Part shown: one piece after another, positions 26,253 through 35,346 of the stretch
Numbering within the stretch: the first letter of the stretch is position 1
Layout of the letters: each line of letters starts with the position of its first letter
Assembly (NCBI GenBank): GCA_913049555.1
Contig: CAJWYM010000022.1
Location: forward strand, 1 to 43,709
Origin: an uncultured Opitutia bacterium
Lineage (GTDB): Bacteria; Verrucomicrobiota; Verrucomicrobiia; Opitutales; CAJWYM01
Direction of reading: 5' to 3'
Length of the DNA stretch: 43,709 nucleotides
Notes under the pieces: model-generated
The model's input: the letters and a program-made list of their open reading frames with translations, nothing else
The model's database searches: none
Told to the model about the DNA's origin: nothing
Position numbers and translations under genes: made by a program

Positions 26253-28190
26253 ATGCAACAAATAACTTTAATTTCCCTATTTATATTATTTCAACTTTTA
26301 ATAGGAAAGTCTTTTGCTGATGAAAAAAAAATCAGTGGATCGAAACCCAATATTTTATGGATAACGGGAGAGGATATGAGCGCAAGATGGCTGGGTTGTT
26401 ATGGAAACAAGCAGATAGAAACCCCTAACTTTGATAAGTTTGCCAGTGAAGGTTTTTTGTATTCGAATTGTTTCACTCAGTCTCCTGTATGTGCTCCTGC
26501 AAGGAGCGGTTGGATTACGGGAATCCATCCTACCTCCTTGGGAACTGTATATATGCGAAGCAAAAATCCAATTCCAGAGCGCTTGAAGCTTTACCCTGAT
26601 CAATTACGTGCCAACGGATACTTTGTAGCTAATTGGACTAAAACAGACTACAACTTTTCAAATAGACGGGAAAAAGGCCACAACGGTGGTGGAGAAAATC
26701 AAGGTACTTGCGGTCACTATTTAAAAACTTGGGATCATTATGGCAAATTTGCTTGGGAAAATCCAGATCGGGAGCTCAATCAACCTTTTTTTCAGGTAGT
26801 TAACACCGCGGGCTGTCATGAATCTTTTCTACACAGGTCCAGCAATACGAATACTCACCCTAAAAGTAAGATTACCGTGAATCCAGAGGAAATGAAACTG
26901 GCTGCCTATCATCCAGATATTCCGGAGATGAGAATGGACTATGCTAGATACACTGTAGGAGTCATGAAGGCAGACAATAGTCTTGGTGCAATATTAAATA
27001 AATTAAAGCAAGATGGACTCTCAGAAAATACGATTGTTGTTTACGCCTCGGATCATGGAGGGGTTATTGGTAGAAGCAAACGATTTTTGTTCGATTCTGG
27101 AACTCACTCCGCTCTGATCATTCGCATCCCGGAAAAGTTCAAGTATTTATGGCCTGATCAGAATGTCGGAGTTGTGGTAGATCGTTTGGTAAGTTTTATT
27201 GATATGCCAAAAACTTGGTTGAGTATTACTGGATCTGCAGTTCCAAAAGAAATGCAAGGCAATATTTTTCTAGGCAAAGACGAGGAAGAACCAAGGCAGT
27301 TCGTTCACATGGGAAGGCAAAGAATGGACGAGGTGCCTGATATGCAAAGAGGAATTCGAGATGGACGTTATTTGTATATACGCAATTTTGAACCCTTTCG
27401 CCCCAATGGACAACACCTAGCTTATCTTTGGAAGGCTCCCTCTATGAATGCTTGGGAAAAGCATCACTTGGCAGGAAAAACCGACGCAATCACAGGTGCT
27501 TTTTTCAAACCAAAGCCCGTGGAACAACTTTTTGATTGCCTTCAAGATCCTGACAATGTGGCCAATCTTGCTGGAAATCCAGACTATGCGGACCGTTTGA
27601 AGCAAATGAGAACTTCACTCAAAGATAGACAAGTGGCCATCCATGATTGCGGTTATTTGCCGGAGGATATGTTATTGGCCCGCTCAAAAAAGCACCAAAT
27701 GCCGATCTATGATTTGATTCGAACTCCAGATTTTTTTGATCAAGTAAAGTATATGGAGGCCGCTGATTTAGCTAATTTTGCTTCTATTGAGGATGCTTCC
27801 GCCTTGTTTGATTTGCTAGAGTCTGAGGATGAAGCACTCCGCTATTGGGGAACTGTTGGATTTTTACATCTAGGTAAAGAAGCAGCTACCCCCGCGGTCT
27901 TAGCAAAAATGACAGGATTTTTAAAAACAGAAGTTGAGAATTTTAGCACTCTGGACATCCGAGTAACTGCCGCCTTGTATTTGGGACTTTTAGGCAAGGA
28001 GAAAAATGAAGTCATCCATTGCTTAGCTGAGTCGATTGTGGTGGCTGAAAGTCTCAGGGCTTGGGGAAATGTATTTCTATTAGGAAAACAAATAGAAGGG
28101 ATTGCTGAAGTTTTGAGCAATATGAAATTAAAATCAAAAGACAAGGAGCGGTTGGCAGTGTTTCAATCCCGCTTAAAAAATAAAATTTAA
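26253..28190 (+). CDS. Exported sulfatase 3 (heparan N-sulfatase-like) with helical C-terminal extension
   Basis: A 645-aa sulfatase, the longest of the set, with a signal peptide (LISLFILFQLLIGKSFA). The metal motif is ITGEDMSARWLGCYG (E40-D41 replacing DD), and the formylglycine motif CAPARSGWITG has C80. The segment that usually reads GKWH is NWTKTDYNF, and ASDHGG is present; both recall the N-sulfoglucosamine sulfohydrolase group. After about residue 500 an alpha-helical stretch with HEAT-like repeats (ASALFDLLESEDEALRYWGT, then DIRVTAALYLGLLGK) is added, probably for protein or glycan contacts. An AraC-type promoter (copy B) lies directly upstream. The next sulfatase follows after 21 nt. 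Confidence 0.92.
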   Translation: MQQITLISLFILFQLLIGKSFADEKKISGSKPNILWITGEDMSARWLGCYGNKQIETPNFDKFASEGFLYSNCFTQSPVCAPARSGWITGIHPTSLGTVYMRSKNPIPERLKLYPDQLRANGYFVANWTKTDYNFSNRREKGHNGGGENQGTCGHYLKTWDHYGKFAWENPDRELNQPFFQVVNTAGCHESFLHRSSNTNTHPKSKITVNPEEMKLAAYHPDIPEMRMDYARYTVGVMKADNSLGAILNKLKQDGLSENTIVVYASDHGGVIGRSKRFLFDSGTHSALIIRIPEKFKYLWPDQNVGVVVDRLVSFIDMPKTWLSITGSAVPKEMQGNIFLGKDEEEPRQFVHMGRQRMDEVPDMQRGIRDGRYLYIRNFEPFRPNGQHLAYLWKAPSMNAWEKHHLAGKTDAITGAFFKPKPVEQLFDCLQDPDNVANLAGNPDYADRLKQMRTSLKDRQVAIHDCGYLPEDMLLARSKKHQMPIYDLIRTPDFFDQVKYMEAADLANFASIEDASALFDLLESEDEALRYWGTVGFLHLGKEAATPAVLAKMTGFLKTEVENFSTLDIRVTAALYLGLLGKEKNEVIHCLAESIVVAESLRAWGNVFLLGKQIEGIAEVLSNMKLKSKDKERLAVFQSRLKNKI

Positions 28191-28211
28191 ATTGGATAAA
28201 TTAGAAATTAT

Positions 28212-29696
28212 ATGAAAAAAAAACAGTTTGTACTTTCATGCTTGTTAATTATTGGTGTCTCTATTTTTGGCCAGAGTTCATCCCCAAATGTTGTTTTTAT
28301 TTTAACAGACGACCAAAGATGGGATGCCTTGAGCTGTATGGGCAATCCTTATTTAAAGACTCCAAATATTGATCGTCTTGCTCAAGAAGGCGTTCTTTTT
28401 AAAAATCATTTCTGCACCACTTCTTTATGTTCTCCGAGTCGGGCCTCAATTTTAGGGGGTTTGTATGCGCATGCACATGGTGTGGTTAATAATTTTACTG
28501 ATTATCCTAAAGATTTGCCTACTTTTCCACGTCAACTGCAAGAGGCCGGGTATTCTACAGCTTATATCGGAAAATGGCACATGGGTGAGGCAGATGACAG
28601 CAAAAGGCCAGGATTTGATCATTTCATTACCCACCGTGGACAGGGAAAATACTTTGATACAGAGTTTAGGGAGAACAGTGGGCCAAGAAAAGTAGTTCCT
28701 GGATATTACACAAATGTCGTAACAGATATGGCGATTGATTGGATCGATTCGTTGAAAAATGAGGAGCCCTTTTTGCTAATGTTAGGCCACAAGGCTCCTC
28801 ATAGTTTTTATTATCCAGAAAAAAAATACGAACGTGTTTTTGATTCAATCCGGGTTCCTTATCCAGAGACTGCTTTTGAATTGAGTAACAAACCCAAGTG
28901 GATCACTGAGAGATTAAACACTTGGCATGGGATCTACGGACCTTTATTTGATTGGAGGAAAGATTTCCCAGACTCATCCGCCTCAGGGATGCTTGCATTC
29001 GAGAATATGATTCGGGCTTATTGGGGGACATTACTTTCAGTGGATGACTCTGTGGGTCGACTTTACAAAAAGTTGGATCGCATGGGAGTTTTGGACAATA
29101 CATTGTTTATATTTACGAGCGATAATGGTTTGCTCAATGGGGAGCATGGAATGGTTGACAAAAGAACGGGGCATGAACCTTCGATTCGCATTCCCCTTGT
29201 CGTTCGTTACCCCAAGCTTGTTTCCCCTAAATTCCCTAAAATAATTGAACAACAAACGCTCACTCTCGATTTTGCTGCTTCTATTTTGGATATTTGCGAT
29301 CAAAAACCACTCCCAATGACACAAGGCAGTTCCTGGAAAAAATTGATCACTGATGGAGATTCAGATTGGAGGACAAGTTGGTATTACGAATACAACTATG
29401 AATATCAATTTCCATACACTCCCAACGTGCGAGCCCTGAGAACCGATCAATGGAAGTTCATTCGGTATCCACATGGAGATGGTTCTGAAGACAAACATAT
29501 GGCAGAGTTGTACAATCTCAATGAGGATCCCAATGAGAAGTTGAATCTAATACGAGATCCAAATTACAAAGACCTGATTCAAAAACTCAGCAAGGAATTA
29601 GATCAGCTCATATTAGCAGCCAATCCAGATAAAGAGGATTGGATGCCGATCGATCAGGGCATAAAGGGAAATCTACCAGACGAAGAGATCCGTTAG
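28212..29696 (+). CDS. Exported sulfatase 4 (N-acetylglucosamine-6-sulfatase-like, S1)
   Basis: A 494-aa sulfatase with a signal peptide ([19 protein letters not shown]). Active-site elements are [16 protein letters not shown] near residue 29, the formylglycine motif [11 protein letters not shown] with C73 (Gly in place of the usual Thr before the final Gly), YIGKWHMGE near 120, and [14 protein letters not shown]. The TDDQRWD and NGEHGM stretches resemble N-acetylglucosamine-6-sulfatase-like and related S1 enzymes. It is 21 nt behind sulfatase 3 and should share its promoter. Unlike most sulfatases here, it has no basic C-terminal tail (it ends LPDEEIR). Substrate is inferred only as a sulfated sugar. 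Confidence 0.92.
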   Translation: MKKKQFVLSCLLIIGVSIFGQSSSPNVVFILTDDQRWDALSCMGNPYLKTPNIDRLAQEGVLFKNHFCTTSLCSPSRASILGGLYAHAHGVVNNFTDYPKDLPTFPRQLQEAGYSTAYIGKWHMGEADDSKRPGFDHFITHRGQGKYFDTEFRENSGPRKVVPGYYTNVVTDMAIDWIDSLKNEEPFLLMLGHKAPHSFYYPEKKYERVFDSIRVPYPETAFELSNKPKWITERLNTWHGIYGPLFDWRKDFPDSSASGMLAFENMIRAYWGTLLSVDDSVGRLYKKLDRMGVLDNTLFIFTSDNGLLNGEHGMVDKRTGHEPSIRIPLVVRYPKLVSPKFPKIIEQQTLTLDFAASILDICDQKPLPMTQGSSWKKLITDGDSDWRTSWYYEYNYEYQFPYTPNVRALRTDQWKFIRYPHGDGSEDKHMAELYNLNEDPNEKLNLIRDPNYKDLIQKLSKELDQLILAANPDKEDWMPIDQGIKGNLPDEEIR

Positions 29697-29799
29697 ATTC
29701 CAAAAGTGATTCAAGAAAAAGGTTTAGAAATCAAACGGGTAAGCAGTTAAAAGCTAAGTTTCTGTAGCGATTTTAAAAATAATCAGGGGAAAAATTACA

Positions 29800-31311
29800 A
29801 TGAACACAACTAAAACTATGAACTTCTTACACAAAACACGAATCGTTTTGATTTTTATTTTTTCCATTCATTGTGCGCTTTTAATCAATGCTAATGGGAA
29901 TGAGAAAAAACCTTTGAATGTTCTATTCATTGCTGCAGATGATCTTAATTGTGCCATTAGTTCTTATGGTTGCGAAGAAGCCATCACTCCAAACTTTGAC
30001 CGCCTAGCTGCAATGGGTGTTCAGTTTGACAATGCTTATTGCCAACAAGCTCTATGTGGTCCCAGTCGAAATAGTGTTATGACTGGAATGCGACCTAATA
30101 GTATCACTTGCTATGGTTTAGGGGATTTATTTCGTGTTTACCAACCGAATAGAACTTCGCTGGGTGAATTTTTTATAAATCAGGGGTATTATTCGGGTAG
30201 AGTGGGTAAAATTTATCACTATGGAAATCCTGATCGAATTGGTACGGATGGTAGAGACGATAAATTGAGTTGGTCAGAGCGTTTCAATCCGGTAGGTATT
30301 GACAAGACTATGGAGGAGAAGATTGTTCGCTTTCCGGGCGGACGCACCGGTAAAAAGGGAGGATTGGGGATTTCCATGTCTTATTGGGACCCGATCAGTG
30401 AAGACGACGATCATACAGATGGTAAAGTCGCCACTCAAGCGATTCAAATGATTGAATCTAACAAAGACCGCCCCTTCTTTATTGCTGCAGGTTTTTTCAA
30501 TCCTCATTGTCCTCATGTTGCTCCTAAGAAGTATTTTGATTTGTATGATATCAATGCCATTCAAATGCCTGACCTAGAGCTTGCCAAAAAAGATCTGGAG
30601 GATGTTCCTCCTCTGGCTTTAAAGAAGGATTTGAAAGGTTGGCCATTTTGGAGGCAAAATGTAACTCTGGATGAAGCAAAACAATCCAAGTTGGCTTATT
30701 TGGCTACCATTTCTTTCGTGGATGCTCAGGTAGGTCGATTGTTGGATGCCCTTGAAAAAAACAATCTAATGGATCGAACGGTGATCGTTTTTTGGTCGGA
30801 TCATGGTTATTTTATAGGGGAAAAGGGACTTTGGTTTAAGCGCAAAGCTTTTGAGCTCTCAGCTCGAGTTCCTCTGTATATAATGGCTCCAGGGATTAAG
30901 GGTGGGGTTGCCTGCAAGAGGACTGTTGAATTGATTGATCTTTTTCCAACGATTGTGGATTATGCCGGTTTTGAAGTTCCAACTGGATTGGATGGAGTCA
31001 GTCTGAGGCCTCTTTTAGAAAATCCAAATAGGAATTGGGAACGGCCGGCCTTTACTCAAGTTCATCATTCGTCCGAAGAACAAGGCTATTCTATGAGAAA
31101 TGAAAAATGGCGCTACACGGAATGGAATCGAGGAAAAGATGGGGTTGAATTATACAATCATGAAATGGATCCGGATGAAGTTCACAACCTAGCAAAGAAT
31201 CCAGAATTCAGTTCGGTTGTAAATTCAATGAGCAAAGAACTAAGAATTTACAGCGATACCTATAAACCAAAACCAGCTAAAAAGAAAAAAGTGATCAAAA
31301 AGGATGGATGA
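29800..31311 (+). CDS. Exported sulfatase 5 (iduronate-2-sulfatase-like, S1)
   Basis: A 503-aa sulfatase with a signal peptide (RIVLIFIFSIHCALLINANG). NVLFIAADDLNCAISSYGC near residue 40, the formylglycine motif CGPSRNSVMTGMRPNS with C86, GRVGKIYHYG near 130, and FWSDHGYFIGEKGLWFKR are the signature of the iduronate-2-sulfatase group. It would remove 2-O-sulfates from a uronic-acid-like or related residue, an inference from family only. The 103-nt gap to sulfatase 4 shows no tandem AraC-type element, so read-through from copy B is likely. The C terminus is very basic (KPAKKKKVIKKDG). Confidence 0.93.
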   Translation: MNTTKTMNFLHKTRIVLIFIFSIHCALLINANGNEKKPLNVLFIAADDLNCAISSYGCEEAITPNFDRLAAMGVQFDNAYCQQALCGPSRNSVMTGMRPNSITCYGLGDLFRVYQPNRTSLGEFFINQGYYSGRVGKIYHYGNPDRIGTDGRDDKLSWSERFNPVGIDKTMEEKIVRFPGGRTGKKGGLGISMSYWDPISEDDDHTDGKVATQAIQMIESNKDRPFFIAAGFFNPHCPHVAPKKYFDLYDINAIQMPDLELAKKDLEDVPPLALKKDLKGWPFWRQNVTLDEAKQSKLAYLATISFVDAQVGRLLDALEKNNLMDRTVIVFWSDHGYFIGEKGLWFKRKAFELSARVPLYIMAPGIKGGVACKRTVELIDLFPTIVDYAGFEVPTGLDGVSLRPLLENPNRNWERPAFTQVHHSSEEQGYSMRNEKWRYTEWNRGKDGVELYNHEMDPDEVHNLAKNPEFSSVVNSMSKELRIYSDTYKPKPAKKKKVIKKDG

Positions 31312-31395
31312 TTTTAAATTTATCCTCTAATAATTTTCAGACTTCAATTTTGATGGGCTGGATCGTTTAAAATTTTCATTAATAGTTAAAATTTA

Positions 31396-31456
31396 TCAAA
31401 TAATCCATATGTTTAGTCTAAAAATCCATACTATTTCAGCTGTTTGCAATTATATT
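31396..31456 (+). promoter_or_regulatory. AraC-type tandem operator and -10 box, copy C
   Basis: Distal TCAAATAATCCATA (31396-31409) and proximal TCTAAAAATCCATA (31417-31430) are 21 bp apart. TATATT (31451-31456) begins 34 bp after the proximal start, the same geometry as copies A and B. It lies in the 215-nt gap before the cytochrome fusion gene, with its -10 box about 70 bp before the start codon. Confidence 0.75.
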
Positions 31457-31526
31457 GTAGGTTCCCATTTTTCTCTTCCTAAATTAATCTCTCTCAAATC
31501 CGCTTAAATTTCCAATCTTTCGCATC

Positions 31527-34106
31527 ATGAATCCTTTATTACTGTTTATTATATTCGCTTGTTTCTCTGTATGTTTTGGGTTTGACCGAAGTCAAATCGA
31601 CACGGACCCAGATACCTCCCCGTTGAATCCCGAGGTATCTCGTAACAAAATTTTTGTCAAAGAACCTTTTCAAGTAGATTTGGTTGCTTCGGAGCCTCTA
31701 GTCAATGAACCGATTTGTATGGTTTGGGGTGGTGACGGCTCTTTGTATGTAGTGGAACTTCGAGGATATATGCAAGACCTAGACAATACTGGAGCTCAAG
31801 CTCCTGTAGGAAGAGTGGTTCGTTTGGTAGATGAAAATCAAGATGGGATCTGGGACAAAAAGTCTGTATTCATCGATGAATTAGTGGAACCTAGAGCTTT
31901 ACTTGCAGTCAAAGGTGGAATCTTAGTGGGCGCTCCACCGAACATATTCTTTTGTAAAGATACCAATGGAGATGGGGTTGCAGATGTTCAGAAATCAATC
32001 TATGACAAGTTCGGTTCCAGAAATGGGAATGTGGAGCACAAACACAACGGTCTTATGTGGGGATTGGACAACTGGATTTATAATGCCAAAACTTCGGATC
32101 GTTACCAATACATTCCTGACGATCAGGGTGGAAAAATCATTCAAGGAAAAACAGGTTTTCGAGGTCAGTGGGGAATTACCCAAGACAACGTTGGGAATCT
32201 ATATTCTACAATCAATTCAAATCCATGGACTGGAGAGATGATAGGATTGGATTATTTAATGCATGACAACTTGAGTTTTGATCCAATGTTCAATGATCTT
32301 GCAAGGATTGAGCCTGATTTTAAAACGGTTTGGCCGATTCAAGGAACTGCCGATGCTCAAGCAGGGAGAGGGATTTTAAGAAAAGAGGATCGTTCTTTGA
32401 TTAAATTTACGGCTATTGGAGGCCAAACGCTTTTTCGGGGTGACAAGCTTGGTGAGGAGATGGTGGGTCAATATTTTATTCCGGAACCAGTGGGTCGTCT
32501 TGTAAGGCGAGGCATTTTTCTTGAAGATGAAGATGGTTTTAAAACTTTGACCAATCCTGAAAAAGAGAATCAGGTTGAGTTTCTTGCTTCCAAAGACCCA
32601 AATTTCCGTCCTGTCTACTCTTATACGGGTCCTGATGGATGTTTGTATATTATAGATATGTATCGTGGGATTATTCAGGATGGAAATTGGACAAAAGAGG
32701 GATCCTATCTCCGAAAAGAAATCAAGCGAAGAAATCTGGATAAGAATATTCAGAGGGGTCGAATTTACCGAGTTATCAAAAAGGGGTTCGAAGCAGATCG
32801 TATCCCTAAAATGGACTTTTTCTCCAATGAACAGTTGATCTCAGCATTGGCTCACCCGAATGGTTGGTGGCGAGATGAAGCCCAAAAACGTTTGGTGCTT
32901 GCAAAGGACCGTTCTGTGGTTCCTGAACTAAAGAAACTTTTGTCTGAGGAGAATTCTGGCTTGGGTAGATTGCATGCTATATGGACTCTACAGGGTCTAA
33001 ATGCTTGGGATAAAGATTTAGCACGAATCGCTGTTAAAGATGAAGATTGGCGAGTGCAAGTAGCTGCTATTAGAGCCAGTGAAAATTCTATGCTAAATGA
33101 TACGGAGTTTGTGCAGTTGTTTGATGATATGGAGGTCTCCAATGTTAGAGTTGCCAAGCAACTTATTTTGTCATTAGGCCTTTGCAACAGTAAAAAAGGG
33201 GTTTCAAAACCTGTGAAATCGACCGCCAGTCAAATCGTTTCCAAAGTATCCATGAAGCATTTTACGAATGAACTCATTGTTCTGTCTACAGTTGTATCTA
33301 TGAAAGGCAAAGAGATTCAAATGTTAGCCAACATTTATGAGAGTAATACTCCAGCATCTCAATCTGAAACTTGGATTCGTATTTTGTCTCGAGTGATTTT
33401 AAAGTCAGGCAATGCTGAGACCGTTGAATATTTGGTGAATGGTGCCCTCAAAAAGGATCTTGAATTTCAAAAAATGGTGATTCATTCGATTGCGGATGCT
33501 ATCCCTCAGAATAAAACCAGAAAACGGCTTCAAGTGAATTTAGTTCGGTTTGACAGTAAACCAGAGGCTTTAACCCAATTAGCCAAAATCAGCAAACTGG
33601 ATACTGAGACAGCAAAAAAAATGAAGGTTGCGATGCGATGGTTCACTTGGCCTGGAGAATCTCGATTTGATCAGGAGTTTGCAGTGCCTCCAATGGTTGC
33701 ATGGGAAAAGGAATTGTATTCGCAAGGCAGCACGATTTATTCAGGGCTCTGCTCCGCTTGTCATGGCAAAGAGGGTGAGGGAGTTAAAATGGGAGCCAAT
33801 CAGTATCTTGCACCTGCATTTGCTGGTAACAAACGGGTCGGAGGCAAACAGGATGTGGTCACCCGAATATTACTACATGGAATGACTGGTCCAATTGACA
33901 ACGTTACTTACGGGGGCTTGATGGCATCAATGGGTAACAATGATGACAAATGGCTTGCTGCAGTTCTTACTTACATTCGTCGATCTTGGGGGAACGAGGC
34001 CTCAACAATTTCTGAACATGATGTGAGAGCTATTAGAAGGAAATATGTGGATCGAAAAACCCCTTGGACTCAAAAAGAGTTAGCGGTGAAATCGAAGAAA
34101 AAATAG
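31527..34106 (+). CDS. PVC-type membrane-bound dehydrogenase-like protein with HEAT repeats and cytochrome c
   Basis: An 859-aa exported protein (signal MNPLLLFIIFACFSVCFG) with three parts. Residues 40-410 form a beta-propeller like those of glucose/sorbosone dehydrogenases (DENQDGIWDKKSVF, KDTNGDGVADVQKS, SYTGPDGCLYIIDMYRG). Residues 440-700 are helical, HEAT-like (HPNGWWRDEAQKRLVLAKD). Residues 735-840 form a cytochrome c domain with haem motif CSACH (C742, C745, H746) and a likely Met ligand in GGLMASMGNN. It probably oxidises a sugar or sugar derivative in the periplasm and passes electrons to haem c; the substrate is inferred. It ends KSKKK. The ThuA-like gene starts 5 nt after its stop, and AraC-type copy C lies upstream. 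Confidence 0.9.
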   Translation: MNPLLLFIIFACFSVCFGFDRSQIDTDPDTSPLNPEVSRNKIFVKEPFQVDLVASEPLVNEPICMVWGGDGSLYVVELRGYMQDLDNTGAQAPVGRVVRLVDENQDGIWDKKSVFIDELVEPRALLAVKGGILVGAPPNIFFCKDTNGDGVADVQKSIYDKFGSRNGNVEHKHNGLMWGLDNWIYNAKTSDRYQYIPDDQGGKIIQGKTGFRGQWGITQDNVGNLYSTINSNPWTGEMIGLDYLMHDNLSFDPMFNDLARIEPDFKTVWPIQGTADAQAGRGILRKEDRSLIKFTAIGGQTLFRGDKLGEEMVGQYFIPEPVGRLVRRGIFLEDEDGFKTLTNPEKENQVEFLASKDPNFRPVYSYTGPDGCLYIIDMYRGIIQDGNWTKEGSYLRKEIKRRNLDKNIQRGRIYRVIKKGFEADRIPKMDFFSNEQLISALAHPNGWWRDEAQKRLVLAKDRSVVPELKKLLSEENSGLGRLHAIWTLQGLNAWDKDLARIAVKDEDWRVQVAAIRASENSMLNDTEFVQLFDDMEVSNVRVAKQLILSLGLCNSKKGVSKPVKSTASQIVSKVSMKHFTNELIVLSTVVSMKGKEIQMLANIYESNTPASQSETWIRILSRVILKSGNAETVEYLVNGALKKDLEFQKMVIHSIADAIPQNKTRKRLQVNLVRFDSKPEALTQLAKISKLDTETAKKMKVAMRWFTWPGESRFDQEFAVPPMVAWEKELYSQGSTIYSGLCSACHGKEGEGVKMGANQYLAPAFAGNKRVGGKQDVVTRILLHGMTGPIDNVTYGGLMASMGNNDDKWLAAVLTYIRRSWGNEASTISEHDVRAIRRKYVDRKTPWTQKELAVKSKKK

Positions 34107-34111
34107 CACTG

Positions 34112-35116
34112 ATGTCACCCGCTTATCCGTTTCCATTGATTAAAATATTTTTAATCATTACCTATATTCATAGTCTGGTTTTCGCTAATGGAAATGTTCA
34201 GTCTTACCAAGCTGAAGAGCAAGCCATAGCAAAACAAATCACCCAATTGCTTTTAAAGCAAAAGCAATTGAAGATCGATATTAAGTATATGAAAAATGCA
34301 TCGGATGTTGAGTCCGCTGTGGATTCCATTGTTGTTGTTCCTCCAAAAAAAGAACGTTCTCTCTTAATTTTTTCTAAAACTACTGGGTTCCGACATGGTT
34401 CTATCGAGTTAGGAACCGCAGTGTTCCAAAAAGTAGCCGAGAAAACTGGAGCATTTACAGTGGAGGTCAGTGAAAATATGGATGATATAAACACTGAGAA
34501 TCTAGCTCGTTTTGATGCAATTATGATGTTAAACACAACAGGCAATCCCATTCATAGAAAAGATCCAAGAAAAGCATTTGATAATTTTTTAAAAGAAGGA
34601 AAGGGTTTGATTGGGATTCATGCGGCGACTGATTGTCATTCCAATTGGAAAGAGTATATGTCAGCGATGGGAGGACTTTTTGCAGGTCATCCTTGGTTTT
34701 CAAAAAGCTTAGTGACTCTTTGCAATGAAGATCCTAACCATCCATGCGCTCACATGATCCCCCAAGGATACAAGATTAAAGATGAAATATATCAATACCA
34801 AGACGATAAATATTTCACAAGAGATGCATTGAGAATTTTGGTCAGTCTGGATCTTCATGGTGAGGATATGTTTCGCGATAAAGCCAAAAGGAAAGATCAT
34901 GATTATGCGGTTTCTTGGATTCGAGAATACGGAAAAGGAAAGGTTTTTTATACCAATCTTGGTCACAATGAAAGTACCTTTATGAACCCGATCGCTCTTC
35001 AGCATATGGTATCTGGAATACAATATGCATTTGGTGATATAGAAGCGGATGCTACTCCTTCTGCAAAAATTGGCAAGCTTCCCAAGGCTCCTCCCGCTGA
35101 GTTTTTAAGGAATTAG
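34112..35116 (+). CDS. Exported ThuA-like domain protein
   Basis: A 334-aa protein with a signal sequence (FPLIKIFLIITYIHSLVFA), a short coiled-coil-like segment (residues 32-60), then a ThuA-like fold. That fold is marked by SLLIFSKTTGFRHGSIELG, IMMLNTTGNPIHRKDP, GKGLIGIHAATDCHSNWKEY, FAGHPW, and GKGKVFYTNLGHNES. ThuA proteins have been linked to disaccharide (trehalose) utilisation through 3-keto sugars and have a glutamine-amidotransferase-like topology. I placed the start at 34112, 5 nt after the cytochrome fusion gene; the frame from 34064 would overlap it. The pair suggests oxidation of a sugar followed by processing of the keto product, which is an inference. Confidence 0.88.
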   Translation: MSPAYPFPLIKIFLIITYIHSLVFANGNVQSYQAEEQAIAKQITQLLLKQKQLKIDIKYMKNASDVESAVDSIVVVPPKKERSLLIFSKTTGFRHGSIELGTAVFQKVAEKTGAFTVEVSENMDDINTENLARFDAIMMLNTTGNPIHRKDPRKAFDNFLKEGKGLIGIHAATDCHSNWKEYMSAMGGLFAGHPWFSKSLVTLCNEDPNHPCAHMIPQGYKIKDEIYQYQDDKYFTRDALRILVSLDLHGEDMFRDKAKRKDHDYAVSWIREYGKGKVFYTNLGHNESTFMNPIALQHMVSGIQYAFGDIEADATPSAKIGKLPKAPPAEFLRN

Positions 35117-35148
35117 AATTTGTGAATTGAATTCAAACGACAAATTCT
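35115..35148 (+). terminator. Candidate intrinsic terminator after the ThuA-like gene
   Basis: A perfect 9-bp inverted repeat, AGAATTTGT (35115-35123) and ACAAATTCT (35140-35148), with a 16-nt loop, begins inside the stop codon and is followed by TTT. The stem is AT-rich, so termination strength is uncertain. A 230-nt gap to the next gene supports a transcript end here. Confidence 0.45.
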
Positions 35149-35346
35149 TTTCAGAATTCCCTATAAATTTATAAAGAATTTTTTATTTTAAACCATTATT
35201 TTAAATTATGAGATTTATGCATTTATTCTTTCCGATCTTTAATGATTCTTTGAGGTTTAATAAAAGATTTGAATTTCCTTGTGTTTTAGATTTTGGATCC
35301 AAACAAATAAAAATTGGAAAGCATGTCTAAAATCTCTTGATTGATT

